37,392 bases of DNA from Polymyxa betae (GCA_003693705.1 RBZT01000967.1:1-37392), one strand, 5' to 3'. Positions 10,138-22,539 are shown, numbered from the stretch's first letter. A program made the numbers and translations. Notes: generated from the sequence alone by a model not told the origin.

Positions 10138-10456
10138 TATATCAATTATTTAGCTGCAGTTCTTGTCAAGAATAAATCCAAATTTGTGCAGTGCTAACTT
10201 GAGATGAATTTGTTAAATTCTTATGGTCACTATTTTCCGCTTATCAAATGCTTACCTTGAATTGTAGCATTGCTACCGTAGGCGTAGTGTTACTGTATTT
10301 TTGTTGCGGAGTTTTTTCCAGTTACTTTTCGTGACAGACGCACATTTTATTTGGAACCTGACTTAAGCAGTGCATAGGTCTTGTTCACATTTGTTTGAGC
10401 CCTCCCAGCTTTATATCCAGATTAGAATTTCAAGCTCAATCAAGTTTAATTGAAAG
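10138..10456. other. Intergenic spacer and promoter of the thioredoxin-PUL gene
   Basis: About 320 bp of AT-rich sequence between two plus-strand genes. I see no further gene or repeat. Confidence 0.4.
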
Positions 10457-13238
10457 ATGGATTCGCTTCTTTCTAATATGGATCCTGCATTAATCAGCGC
10501 CATTATGTCTGATCCAGAGATTACCTCACTGATGGCCCGACCGGATATACAGCAAAAGTTCGTCTTTCTTTCAGATTTAAATTTGCAAGTTGCTTATTTG
10601 GTTTTGGCTGCCGTGTCTCAAGCTGAGTCTTGACAAATCTGTGGAACAGAATGCAAATGATTGCTGCGAATCCTGGTCGATTGAGTGAGTTTATGACTGA
10701 TCCCGATATTCAGAGATTGGTTCAGAAATTTCAGTCATTAGGCTTAAATCCAAGTATGTGCTATATATACCCTCGACATAATTTGTTCGTGTTTTCATTT
10801 TAGATCGTGCTTCTTACTGTTTACAATAATACTTTGGGACAAAATGCTGTCATTTCGTCTTCTCTCTCCAATCGCTTCATAAGCGTTAATTTCTTTTGTC
10901 CAAAACAAAGTTTACCATTTCTGTTAGGTCACTTTAGATGATTGTATGTGTTTGCTAAAACGAATATGTTTCTCAGATGGAATGATGGGTTCAGGACCCA
11001 GCCCTATTCCAAATCCCTGGGCAGCCTCGTCATCCACATCAACATCCCAATCAGCTGGCACTGTTATTCAGATTTTCAGTAAATCGCAATTCGATACTTT
11101 AATAAGATCCAGTCCCAATAAGCTCGTTGCTGTTGATTTCACAGCATCTTGGTGTATGCTGCAATTATATATTTAATTGTGTTATTTTTTCATTGATTCG
11201 TTCACTATTTTAGTATGTTTCTCATTAACAGGCAATCCACCTGTTCAAATGGTTTGCTCTCTTTTGTCTTTTTTTTCGGACCTGACTAGTTGGCATCAAA
11301 ATGCTTTTAATGGATGCTGATTTTTAAACAGGTGGTCCATGTAAAGTTATATCTCCCCACTTTGACCGATTCGCATCGAAGTATTCAGGTTGGGAACTTC
11401 AACCATAATCCCATCTCTGACTCGATGGACCTTATTCTAGATTATGGTATCTTCCTGAAAGTTGATGTTGATAAGAACCGCGATATTGCTACCGACAAAG
11501 GCATCCGGTCGATGCCGACTTTTCAGTAAAACTGTCATTCTTACGCAAAGAATTCGCTAACTGAAACTTTTGATATAAAGATTTTATATGGATGGAGCTA
11601 TGGTCTCTGAATTCTCAGGTGCTGATCAAGATAAACTTGAGAACACAATCTCTCTTTATACTGATCGAATCAAACAGAAGGTCAGATTGCAATTTCAATA
11701 CACTCTCAACTTATCATTCTGCTGTTGCCACTTATTTCCCAAACCATTTTATCTGAGTTGCTGCAGGTGGATGTTCCAGTTGTAGTTCCATCTCCATATA
11801 AACACATTCCTCTAAAATCGGAGGAGCTCGTCAGTTTTCAGCAGTGTAAATTCGATATCATCAAGCAGAAAATCGCTGAGTTCAATATCGATCCCGGTCC
11901 GTTCACTGTTTTATCAAATCATTTTAAGATGCTTTTATCTTCTGATTAAGTTTGCTTTCATCGCATTGTGTTAGCTAATGAGTCTCCTAGAATGTTCGGA
12001 GCGTTTTGGCGATGACGACATGCAGCTGATATCCTCGCTAGTCGACGTGGTTGCTGATCGCAAATCTTTCCATCGCAGTAGTATCTTAAACGAGCAGAAA
12101 CAATTGATTGCAAAGATGCTCCAAGTATGTTGTGGTTCTCTCGAATCACAAACGCATTGTTCCCGATATTGATTTTTTGTAATAGAGCTGGAAGCCTTGC
12201 CATCTCCCGCCTCTTCTTAATCTTCTAAGTATAACCTATCTGAAAGTTCATCTTCGCTTCATTTGTTATCAGACTTTTTTTACGAGTGATACTTTTTATT
12301 TCTTCACTGCTTATTAAGATTTGGGTCAATTTACTGCAATCTAAGACTACTTAGGAATGGCGGTTTTCCATTCATCAATGGATTCATGGGTCAAACTGGA
12401 GAATGTCTCGTTAATATTAAAGTCCTGCGATACCAACGGCGACTGCCAACTCAGTAATTGATTTTCTGTCATGGTGGAATGACGTTCTGATGTCTAATTA
12501 GCTGCACTTCGAGTGATCTGCAATCTTTTCGTTCGCCTTTCTTTTCGTGCAATGCTGGTTGATAATTTTGACCAAATTCTCGATTTAATTCGTCCTTTCT
12601 TCAACAGCACCATTGGTAATATCTGTCATTCTGCCACTCTTAAATGACCTGCCTTTGATATGTTTTGCCCTCAACAACTTCTGTTGGTGTTGACAGTGAG
12701 AGTTTTTATTAAATTTGTTTTTCTTAGGTCCAATCCGGCTGGCTTATCTCAGTGTTCTTATCAATTACGCCATTGTGTTCTGTGATCCTCAGATGCAGTC
12801 CAATGGAAATGCCCAATCCGGCAAAGTTCAGCTCTTGTCTATGTGTATTGATATGTTGCAGTCTGTTCAAGGTAGCTTAGCTCATCACTTGCAAGCTCTT
12901 GGAGCAGTGTTTTGTTTTCGCATTTAGGTTTACTAAATGTCAGAATCGTTCTTCTTAAATTTTCTTTAAATTCAGTACGTCGACTGAAATTGAGACTCAG
13001 ATGAAAAAGTGGCTCAAAGGTTGTTGATCATAACGGGGACGCTTCTCTTCCGAGACTCCACATCTAAGTCCATTGGACAATCTTTACAGCTAGATGAGCT
13101 CTGCTCCGAAGTCATACTGGTATCTCTTGGTGTAATAATGTTTGACAAACATGTTAGGTTAAGAATAAATATTGCTCAACTGCAACCGACGAGATTTGCG
13201 CTGAAGTCACGAAGTCATTGAATGATGAGGATAACTAA
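10457..13238 (+). CDS. STI1-like / thioredoxin / PUL-domain fusion protein
   Basis: Fourteen exons that I joined by phase: 10457-10557, 10650-10753, 10977-11153, 11332-11388, 11441-11525, 11581-11680, 11767-11907, 11975-12124, 12186-12228, 12355-12453, 12502-12615, 12728-12871, 13001-13119 and 13158-13238. They sum to 505 codons with no internal stop. Residues 1-70 have repeated DP-type helices (MSDPEITSLM, MTDPDIQRLV) as in STI1 domains of Hsp70 co-chaperones. A Gly/Pro/Ser linker leads to a thioredoxin domain with an intact SWCGPCK active site, VDVDKNRD and SMPTF. The C-terminal 260 residues match a PUL domain (SWKPCHLPPLLNLL, ALRVICNLF, RLLIITGTLLF), the armadillo-like fold that binds Cdc48/p97 in PLAA/Doa1. 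A redox or chaperone role linked to Cdc48-ubiquitin is inferred. The Cys pair is split across an intron. Confidence 0.8.
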
Positions 13239-13330
13239 AGCAGATGGGTGTTATTTAGCTATTGTTTGTCATATCGAAGGCATCGCATTGTAGTTATCTG
13301 GAACCGATGTCAACAAGAGTACTTGTTGTA

Positions 13331-16300
13331 TTATGTTGAAAGGCAGCTAATGATTTTACTACGATATTGTTGAATCCGGATTTGGTTCATTTGGCCTATT
13401 CGGGCTAGCACGGCCGGGGCCAGTGCAGTCAGGTTCAATCGCAGTACACGAACTGAACTTAGAGAAACGATTGAGACCTCATTCCTGAACATGAATTGAC
13501 GATCTGCACTTTTCAACTCAATTATGCTTACCGCAACAACCGTTTTACTGTCGTGGTTGCTGTGAAGACAGGAAAGATCATCTGCCCACTACCAATTCTT
13601 ACTAGATCAACAGTACAGGTTCCTGTTGATGCTGCTGCTTGGTTGGAGTTGAATACCGGCGATGATAATTTCACCTGAAAAATGTCAAATTTCCTCACCA
13701 ACAAGAGAGAATGAGATTGGTTCAGTAGTATATAAATGCAATATTTGTGCAACTAACCGCTTTTTTAGACAATCGTTACTGATATATGCCAAATAGAAAA
13801 CAAAAAATCCTGTTACTGAATCTGCTTCTAATACCTTTTGTGTTAATTTGACTTCACCTTCCATAATAACATAGACTGAATCAGTTGGTGATCCTTGTCT
13901 ACATATTATTTCACTTGCTTTATATAATTTCATGGAGCAGGCAGTCTTTGATATTTTTGTTAAATCTGATCACATGATGGGTATCGAGCGTTATGCAAAT
14001 CTATACAATGATAAACCAGCTTACCTTTCCTGCGATATTGTCCCAGTTCATAGACTGACTTTAAGAACGCTGCAATCGCTGAATGGCCATATGGCTCAAC
14101 TTTCCTTAATGACCTGACACAGTATTGGACAGGATCCAAAATTTAAAGTGTTTTCTGGCAACAAACTGGTTATGTGGAACACTGCAATTACCTGAGGAAA
14201 TAAGCACGTTTGATAGTAAAGAATCTGGTTTGTTCGCGTGTAATAACTGTTGCAGCTCTTGCAGTTCCATGTAGAAGAGCCAGTTCACCGAATGTACTTC
14301 CAATACCAACAGAACTAACACATTCCCCAAATACATCCTGATAGTTTGCATTGGCTAAATCTGCACATAAAACACTCAACACAATGTCTTGTTCAAGGAA
14401 AGGCAAAGACTAAATCCAGGAGAGATTCAAACCTCAGCGATATTCGATATGAAGGGGGCCGAATATCGCAAACCAATAAGGAGGGATATAATCAAGGTGA
14501 TAATATAAGAGATGGCTCACAAATATAATCATCAGCTGATAAACGTGATGTATGTCGATGTTCTACATCTCCTTCATTGTCATCATCGTCCTCGTCTTCA
14601 TCATCATCGTGCATATGGGGCGTACTGGCCACGATTCGATTCCGATCGAGTAATGCTCGCTGTTTTCGCTATAAAAGCCAATAGGACATCAATGAATTAA
14701 ACATTTGTATCTGTATGATGTAATAATATACCTCAGATAGACTGGATTCTGCTCGGAAATGACTAATTTTCTCATGTCGATGAATAGATACAGAGCCCTG
14801 GAGATATATTGGTAATATGATAATATTAATAGATTACATACAGATGCAACAATATAGAAATCATCACCTGGATCACCTTGCTCAAAAACTAATGAATAAG
14901 GTTCCAATGTCTTTAGTTCCATTAAACGAATCTGTCACAAGTATTAAATCAATACTGAGCAGTAGAATGAAAGATCTTAGATTAGTTACCATATTATGTC
15001 GCTTCTCTTTGGTCATTTCAGCAAAGAATTTCACAAAATGTAGAGTTGAATCAAGCTCTGTTATTAGTTAGTTCATTACTATGTGAGATCAATAATAAAC
15101 ATTACTATCACTATCTTCATGGGTTCGTTCAGATTTGGATTTCATCATGATATTGAGAGTAGAAGTTGTTATTAGATCTGATCCAGATCTGGACTCAATC
15201 ACATCTTTAAACATTCTTCTATCGATCTATATACATTGTTATAATTCTAAACAATATATTCAGTAATACATACAACAATGATATCAATATCAGATCTGCT
15301 AACAGCACTTTGACGATATTTGCTATCAGAACCTGTAATTGATTCCATGCCTAATATTTCACCAACATTAACCTCGCCTATTTCATCACCTACAGCAATC
15401 TGTTAACATCAAGCAACAGTTAATAGCAATCTGGATTAAAGGGAACTATGACAAACGAGCGGCTAAACCTGATTGAGAAAATGGATTGTAAAGTGGATAT
15501 AAAATAGAATATGAAGATAAAGTGGAGATAGAAGTGACATCATCATACCGATATTTGTAGATGGATTATGTTGAGATCTTGAATATAAAGATAATGATCC
15601 AGATAGAATACAATATGCTTTATCTGCTATAGAACCTTGTGTCATTAATAATGATAAACCAGGTCGACTCTCATATCGTAATAGATTTGCTAAATGTAAT
15701 CCATGACCTTTATCTAACTGAGAGAATAGATTCCCAATACAACTTTGAATATGACGACATTGCTGTTCAGTACGACGTCCTGGTCGTGTCTCTAATGCAG
15801 ATCTAAGTTGCTTATCTATTAGTAATGATCGTTGATGATGTAATACAGAGGTAAATATAGTTAATGGTATTAGACCTAATACTGTATCTTGTCGTGTTAT
15901 ATAATGTTGTCTTAGAGCAAGATCTGATCCAGGACCTATCACCTATCATATATTCAATTTCATTACATACAGCCTATTGCAATATTAAACCTGTTGACAA
16001 TGTCCATTATGTTGTATAAGTACAGAACCAGATATAATAAATGCCATATATTGAGTAAATTCTAATGTATGTCTATATGGGACATATAATAATGATAAAT
16101 TATCTGATAATCGACGACGTTGTTGTATAGGAACTGATTCAAGATTCTTCCAAACTGTTATTAAAGCTCGATCTAGAGCATCATATTGCTCATTAGTCCA
16201 AGATGTTGTAGAGATCAGACGTTGTAATACATGAAAACATGTTCGAATATGAAGATCAGGACGAACTGATATCTATAACAATATTGTTATGATGCATTGA

Positions 16301-16815
16301 ACAAATTCAGAACAACATACTCGAGCTATAGATAGTTCCCTCTCATAATCATCATATGATAATACTGCATAAAATGTATTGGATGTCAATGTGATTACTG
16401 ATAGATTACATGTATGAGATGATTGATGTGATAGAAATAAATCTACAGATGGATAACATTCTCCTGAGCTCAAACCTCGTACTGCTGAACCATAACGACT
16501 TGTAAAATTTAATAATCTACTCCATCCTGATTGAATAACACTCTCCTGACACATATAACAATTAGAAATGAATCAGATAGGATCAGGTACTATCAGACTC
16601 TTCGATGTGATTTAGAATAGAGAGCAGCAGATCCAGATAAAAGGATTACGATTCGATCAGGAATCTCGCCTTCTGTAATAGTAGATTCATGAACCTGGCC
16701 CCATACTAACTGCATGCAATTCATCAATCTCTCAATGATTGATGGTGGACATATTTGGAATAGCTCGAAATGTGAACGAACCAAAGTCTGCTGTTCCACA
16801 TTTAATGAAGACATT
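13331..16815 (-). CDS. Large protein with about five tandem cyclic-nucleotide-binding-like domains
   Basis: Many short exons on the minus strand, from an ATG near 16815 to a stop at 13331-13333; not every junction was resolved. Repeated CNBD cores appear in order: GEIPDRIVILLSGSAALY (16.7 kb), MAFIISGSVLI (16.05 kb), GSIADKAYCILSGSLSLY (15.6 kb), FEQGDPGDDFYIVASGSVSI (14.9-14.8 kb, best conserved, with FGELALLHGTARAATV at 14.3 kb as its phosphate-binding cassette) and CRQGSPTDSVYVIMEGEV (13.9 kb). The fourth domain has the Glu and Arg of a working cAMP/cGMP cassette; the others look degenerate at that site. The fourth also carries an Asp-rich insert near 14.6 kb. No kinase, channel or GEF domain is visible. 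It is reminiscent of CNBD2-like or other axonemal regulatory proteins. The gene is strongly AT-rich in its 5' two thirds. It converges on the previous gene, 92 bp away. Confidence 0.7.
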
Positions 16816-17160
16816 GATATAATATTAGATAGATATTTGTAATCTCAATGTACACAAAGGTCGTACAGATATATTATCAACTGTAGAATGGATGAAAGTG
16901 CTGTGAATATTACAATTACGTATGTGGATAACGTCAAGGAGTATGATGTACAGAATATGCAAATAACCTGAAATGAACTCGTTCAAGATAATAGCAAAAA
17001 AGAGCAAGACAAGAATAAAGGTAATGAGCATTTATTACCCAGGATATATTAAAGTTTGTGTTTGTTATGTTGTTCTATAGTAGATAGGATGATAATACAA
17101 TCCCATTGGAACAGGGAGATCTTGATTAGATATTGTGTGATGTAGTAAGACATTATAGGC

Positions 17161-18992
17161 TTAGATTGATTTGTCGATTCTTTGATAGATGTTGAGATCA
17201 GTATTGCATGATACAGCGACTACATCATCACTTGGATGCCATGACACGTGTAAGCATTTATTACTATAATCCATTTCCTGCCACAACTTCTATCATACAA
17301 TCAGTAAACATATCGCAAACGTTCACCAAAACATTACATTCTTCCTTCTACCCCGATCATCAGCATGAAATGAATATGATGACAGATCATTACGACTGAC
17401 TTCTGGACGCAAACGCTTAGAACCCAGAGATTATCGTACCTGAGATAATTTACCATAAGTACTTCGAAGAGGCTTTAGCCTGTCCAAAGTTCTCTTATCC
17501 CAGTCGTAAATGACAGCTTCATTGTCATATGAACCGGTCACTAGCTGAGTGCTAGAAATGGCTCGGGACGATGCACAAATCTCGAACTTGTCGAAGATCG
17601 AATCATTCTAAGAAATCATGGATCAGGCCGGAAAAGCAGCAAAACATTAATTAATACCTCGTAGACATCAGCCAGCTTGGACCTGATATGTTCATGTATT
17701 GAGACAGTGTCGTAAGCTCGTCTGGTCTGGCGTAGATCCCAAATCTTGGCAGTGAGATAATCGCGGGATACGATAAATCTTCCAAATGTTGAGTGAATAG
17801 CTACGAAATATGAGCAGCATTTACCTTCCATCATCGGAATATTGACAGTCCGATATCGATGAAACGATCTCAGAAAAAAATGACCTGTCGTTGGGGTCAG
17901 GCTCTTGTTCTAAGGTACAATCTGGTGTAGTTAAGATTGCACGATGTCGTAGGTCCTGTATGGTTGTTAGAACAAGCACCTAACTAAGGAGAGGTAAGTT
18001 TGATTATACCATCACCCTAAGCACACCTCGACTTGAGCTAAATATCAACTGATTACATTGAATAGGATGGAACCTGAGAACTGCATTATACAGCTGAGTG
18101 TGCTAACAGATATGAATACCATACTGGGCAGCTGTTATCACTTCTGTTAAATCCTCCATATGAGACGGTTTCATATCCATAATATTAAAGCTGATATGAG
18201 GGATTGACAGATTCCACATATTTATTCTCAAATCATCGGAGCTGATGAACGTTTCGCCATCCGAGCATAATGATAACCTAGATTGGGGTATCAATCAAGT
18301 GGGATTTTTTGGAGCCGATCGCATACGAATTAATATGGTAGGAATGACCATCTCTAAAAAGACATTTCAATGAACAAGCAGGGACAGTGTCGGTTTTAGC
18401 GATGCGAGGTACTTGAATCTCTGTGCTTGATCTATCGTCAAGCGTCTCACGATTTAAACCGCTCAAAGTATGCACGAAATGATTATACACTTTCCATAAC
18501 TTCACTGACTTGTCTAAGGAAATGTACTTAGCAAACCGTATACAGTTGGGAATCAACTGCTACCGTTTGTCGACAATAACAATTGTGACGATTGAATGGG
18601 CGGACACCATTTAATCATGTTGATTTTTTCTTCAATATCCTGACTCTTCAGGTAGTCAATATCATGAGAATGACTTTGGAAATATGTATAGTGTTGATAA
18701 CATCGCCTAGACCCGAGCTACGATATTACATATCAGATCAGGCTCATCACAAGATACCAATAGAGATTATCGACACGATCAAATATAAACCCGCTCTGAC
18801 CTTTTTATCTTTTCGCTCTTGATGGATCCATATTCTTCCAGATTTATCACCGACTGCTAAATAATTTCCATTAGGCGAAAAAGCCAGCGCAGATATGGTA
18901 TCGGTCTCCTTATATTCGGTGGAACTGTCATCACCCAAGCTCTGATTGAAGGCCCAAGCATTTGATGGTGGTCTGTCCTCAGTTGATTCCAT
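17161..18992 (-). CDS. PP2A regulatory subunit B, B55/PR55 family
   Basis: A WD40 beta-propeller that targets protein phosphatase 2A to substrates. The ATG is at 18992 and the TAA at 17161-17163; several introns of about 45-150 nt. Family hallmarks occur in order: [111 protein letters not shown] and the last blade [15 protein letters not shown]. Near 17.43 kb a 54-nt intron (donor GTAAAT) restores the frame past an apparent stop. The propeller appears complete, with a somewhat divergent loop ([10 protein letters not shown]) before the last blade. This is a single-copy housekeeping cell-cycle gene in most eukaryotes. Confidence 0.9.
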
Positions 18993-19807
18993 GAACTGTA
19001 GAATTCATCGAAATTAATGATGGACGCGTGCCAGTATTAGGAAGGCGTCCAACAGTACCTGTGCCAAGCGGCGACTACTGGCTAGGTCATGACCTGCCTT
19101 TCAACAAGGCAGTGTCGCAGCGCCTAAATAATGTTGAAGACCGTCCCCAAAAAATGATTGGTCACAGCAAATGGAACTGACTTTTAAGACTAGCCCCAAT
19201 AAATACCTTTTTATTTAGCAGTACGGACTGCGGCTATACAATACTTACACAATTATCATGAGAAACCAATCAAGTCTACCAGGTTTCCCACTCCCTTCTA
19301 ATCCAACACCCTTCCTCTACTATTACTATTATTAGGCTCCAACCAATGCTGGATTTGCAAATCGTATTAGTTGAGCACAGAAAGCATGAAAAAGGATGCA
19401 AGTAATCTAAACAGCTGTGGCTGAGGTCTGAGCTGGGACGGCATCCAGGTTTGCATTAAAGGAACACTAGATACAAATTTATCGCTAGAATGTGCGATTA
19501 AGAGCAAGAAATGATTCTAAAATGAAAAATGTGTCGATGTAGGGAAAGAATCCAGCCGCAAGCACTTCAGCCGTCGAGGTTGTGATTAGAAGAATTGAAA
19601 ATAATGCAGGTTTTGATTTTTGAATGGTCTGATGAATGAGCGCGGACTGCGCCAAAGCTAGCTTTACATAACCGTTAGTTAGAACTTGGTGGGAGATCAG
19701 ACAGAGACACTGAGTGACTGAGACCCAACACATAGAGTGTCCCTAATTCAAACATAACTCTATTTTGACAGCACCAGTTTTGAATTTGAATAACACACAA
19801 ATTCAAC
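18993..19807. other. Intergenic region with a GC-rich, hairpin-forming segment at 19022-19124
   Basis: Between the divergent PP2A-B and acidic-protein genes. The segment 19022-19124 is richer in GC than its surroundings and folds on paper: GGACGC 19022-19027 with GCGTCC 19045-19050; GCGAC 19071-19075 with GTCGC 19114-19118 enclosing CTGCCTT/AAGGCAG (19094-19100 and 19106-19112). It may be the structured 5' leader of the PP2A-B transcript or a small RNA. The rest has no convincing gene; an 82-codon minus frame at 19485-19733 is hydrophobic but unsupported. Confidence 0.35.
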
Positions 19808-20459
19808 ATGTCAGCAAGTGATGACGAAGAGCCTCAATACGATGAGGAGGAGGAAGAGGAATACGAGCAGGATGATGAACAAGAAGACCTAGAAGACTAT
19901 GAGGAAGATACCGAATACCCTGGTGTACGAGTAGCAAGAAATGAAGAAGACGAGGAAGAAGACGAGGAAGAAGAGGAAGCGGAAGATGAAGAATACGAAG
20001 AAGCTGAAGACGATGCACTCTCGAACCGGGCCAGCGAACTTGTCAGCCAGGGGCAGACCGATGAGGCAATACAGGTTAGGTTACGTATAGCTGTGCATGA
20101 CAACAGCATAATTCTTGAATACACAGGTGCTCAAAGTGCTAACTCAAGGGTTGGCTGATAAACTTCCCGAACTCCCAGATCTGTCGAGCGACAAATCTGA
20201 AGATTTCCGAAACAAGGTGTTAAGTACCTTTGCTCTGTGGATCGAAATCATGAGGGATGGGAAGACAAAATCAAGCGGTGATCTTGCTGACAAATTGTCT
20301 GCATGGCAAACGTTATTTGTTGAAGATCCCAACCTGGGCCTATTATCTACAGAGTCAGATGGAGAAGAAGAGGAAGACGACGATAAGGCAATAGTAAAAG
20401 AGTTTGCAGAGCTTCTGGAAGATTTAAAGCAACCTTCGAAGAAGAAGCAAAGAGCATAA
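19808..20459 (+). CDS. Highly acidic protein of unknown function
   Basis: Two exons, 19808-20074 and 20127-20459, with a 52-nt intron, give 199 residues. The first 80 residues are almost pure Asp/Glu/Tyr in imperfect repeats. A central helical region follows (RASELVSQGQ, then VLKVLTQGLADKLPELP, then STFALWIEIMR). A second acidic patch, EEEEDDDKA, precedes a basic nuclear-signal-like C-terminus, KKKQRA. The layout resembles nuclear chaperone or histone-binding proteins, but I do not recognise the core and assign no function. The start is the first ATG; the splice restores a continuous helix across the junction. It is convergent with the citrate synthase gene, 137 bp away. Confidence 0.75.
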
Positions 20460-20596
20460 GTTAATTAAAGAAGTAATTGATTGGCTTAGATAGGATTGAT
20501 AATCCTGTTGTTGCTTTGCTCTTGAATGTGCCAAAGTTTATAGCTTGGACGGGAATGGACGCGGTTTAGGACCTGTTCAAGTATAATGTTTCCAAT

Positions 20597-22360
20597 TCAG
20601 CAGTAACTCAGTGGTAAGATTGCGATACCTGTGTAAACAGCGTCAGGTCGTATCAGTTTGCTGGCCTGACGCTCTTCAATGACATGTGCTGACCAGCCAG
20701 TCGATCTAGCAATAACAAACACAGGCGTGAAGAAATTAGTTGGGATTCCGCCTATATCCAACGTTATTCACATTTGGCAATAAGCGCAATATGAGAATAA
20801 CTATCGACATTGATGATAGGCAGATGCTGAGTAGAAATCTGGAAGATAACGTCAGTTCAAAAAAAAAACAATTGGCGCTGAATCTGACCTAAATTACAAC
20901 ACAGCTTCTTTTCTCGCATCATTACCTACAAACTAAGGTTGGATAGCTTTCAGAAAGGAATTTGGATCCTCTTACGTCCTCAATTTTCTGGGAAATAGAG
21001 AATTCAGGATTACCACCTGGAAGTTGAGATAGCCGTTCAGACCATTTTTTGATGATATCTGATCTTGGATCGCAGGTTTTATAAATCCGATGACCAAACC
21101 CTATTATGGATATAACATTTCAAGTACGCCGACAGCATGATATGGAGACACGCCCATAATTCTTTCCTTATTTGCTAACATAAGCCGAATTCCGATAGCA
21201 GCATCGTCGGAGTTTCGAAACTTGGAAATAAGCTCCATAGCAACTTCATTCGCACCACCTGCAAACATTCTCAACAGCCACAAAATGAATCAAATGGACA
21301 AGCACCATGCAGTGGACCACGTAAAGTCCCTATTCCAGTACAAATACATGAATATATATCCGACTGAGTACTGGCTGTAATACGAGATGCAAACGTGCTC
21401 GCAGCGAAACCATGCTCCTAGGTTGAGTCAATTTGTCAGAACCTGAATCAAGCCCATAATATTGTACCGCATATAAAATCAATGATACATCAACTACTTT
21501 CACGTGCGCTTCATTTGGCTTTTTTTGGTGCAAGAGACGTAAGAAGTGGTGGGCAATCGACTCCTGAAATTCATACTAGGTCAGCTATATGATAAATGGT
21601 AGAACGTAAAGAATACAGAATTATGAAGTCCTGAAGTATCAATTCTCTTCGAACTTCGACTGAAATGATACCAATAACAAAGCGTTGAAGAGAACATGCT
21701 TATGAAGCGAATGGATATCTCTTTAGTGCCTTCGAATTTCCCATCTTAGATTATTGAGCGATCAGTTGAATTTGACAAACTGACAAGACAAACCGGCTTG
21801 CCGAGTTTCTGGTAATACAGAGCCGAGAGCTGAGCATCCCGTTCGTAAGACATCCATCGGATGAGAATCTCGAGGTAATTCTTCTGCTAAACATTAGAAA
21901 AGTCTGAATGGAGAATCAACAAATCTGCTTACCTAATATCTTTACTACAGGTCCAGGAATAATTCTTCCCTCATTGATTAGCTTTTGGAATAACACCAGC
22001 TGATTGGGATTAGGCAATTCGCCGTAAATCAGCAAATAAGCCACTAATTCGAACGAAGCATTGTCGCAAAGGTTATAATAGAATAGCCTGACCTGCTTTA
22101 GCACAAAAATCGGAGTAATAATGGAGCATCTGACCTCGATAATATAGTCTGTGATCATCAAGGCCGCAGTTGCTGATGGCAGTTTTCCCAGCGATGGTGC
22201 CAGCCAACCTAAGCTGATATGCTCTTGACGGCGCTCATGTTCTGTCATTCCCCTACTGATTTGCTCGTCAGAAGTAGATGAATGACCTTGAGGTATAGTC
22301 TGTATAAAGTCAAATGAGCGATGTGATATGTGTGTCACATCACTTGTAACATCACACCAA
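20597..22360 (-). CDS. Citrate synthase family, probably 2-methylcitrate synthase type
   Basis: Condenses oxaloacetate with acetyl-CoA or propionyl-CoA. The TGA is at 20597-20599; several short introns; the 5' end is unresolved. Recognisable blocks in order: [40 protein letters not shown], then GPLHGGANE (catalytic His; split by a 48-nt intron), [15 protein letters not shown] (second catalytic His) and [18 protein letters not shown] near the C-terminus. The short bacterial-type (type II) layout and the RxTGWxAH ending fit methylcitrate synthase of propionate breakdown better than the long mitochondrial citrate synthase, but substrate choice cannot be read from the motifs. The frame between LYYRGYSI and NLCDNASF, near 22070, is off by one base. 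That is either an intron I missed, a sequencing slip or a real defect. Confidence 0.8.
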
Positions 22361-22539
22361 AACACTTCGTAAAATCAGCTATTGTATGGTAAGATCTCCA
22401 ATTTCCATTAAGTCTACAACAACAAAAAATGTTCCGGGACTAAACTACTAGCAATAGCTGAAAACTTATAGCATCAAGAAGACAAGATAAGATTATACAG
22501 TAGTCCAAATATGCACAACAAAATGGACAGATTTTCGAG

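Noticed and set aside
11232-11251. A 20-nt micro-exon between AG and GT inside the thioredoxin intron
   Set aside because: Including it breaks the frame and destroys CGPC; skipping it joins exons perfectly.
16825-17031. Hydrophobic 68-codon minus ORF upstream of the CNBD gene
   Set aside because: Starts with leucine/isoleucine-rich low-complexity sequence typical of AT-rich spacer, and is not in frame with the CNBD start.
17417-17440. A 24-nt GT...AG intron (minus strand) in the PP2A-B gene
   Set aside because: It would remove an in-frame TAA, but a 54-nt intron with a better donor (GTAAAT) and acceptor before TCAGTCG also restores the frame and fits the usual intron size, so the ultra-short intron is unnecessary.
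19485-19733. 82-codon hydrophobic minus ORF, vaguely like an ATP synthase c subunit
   Set aside because: Lacks the family's conserved loop and key residues, and its length is within chance expectation.
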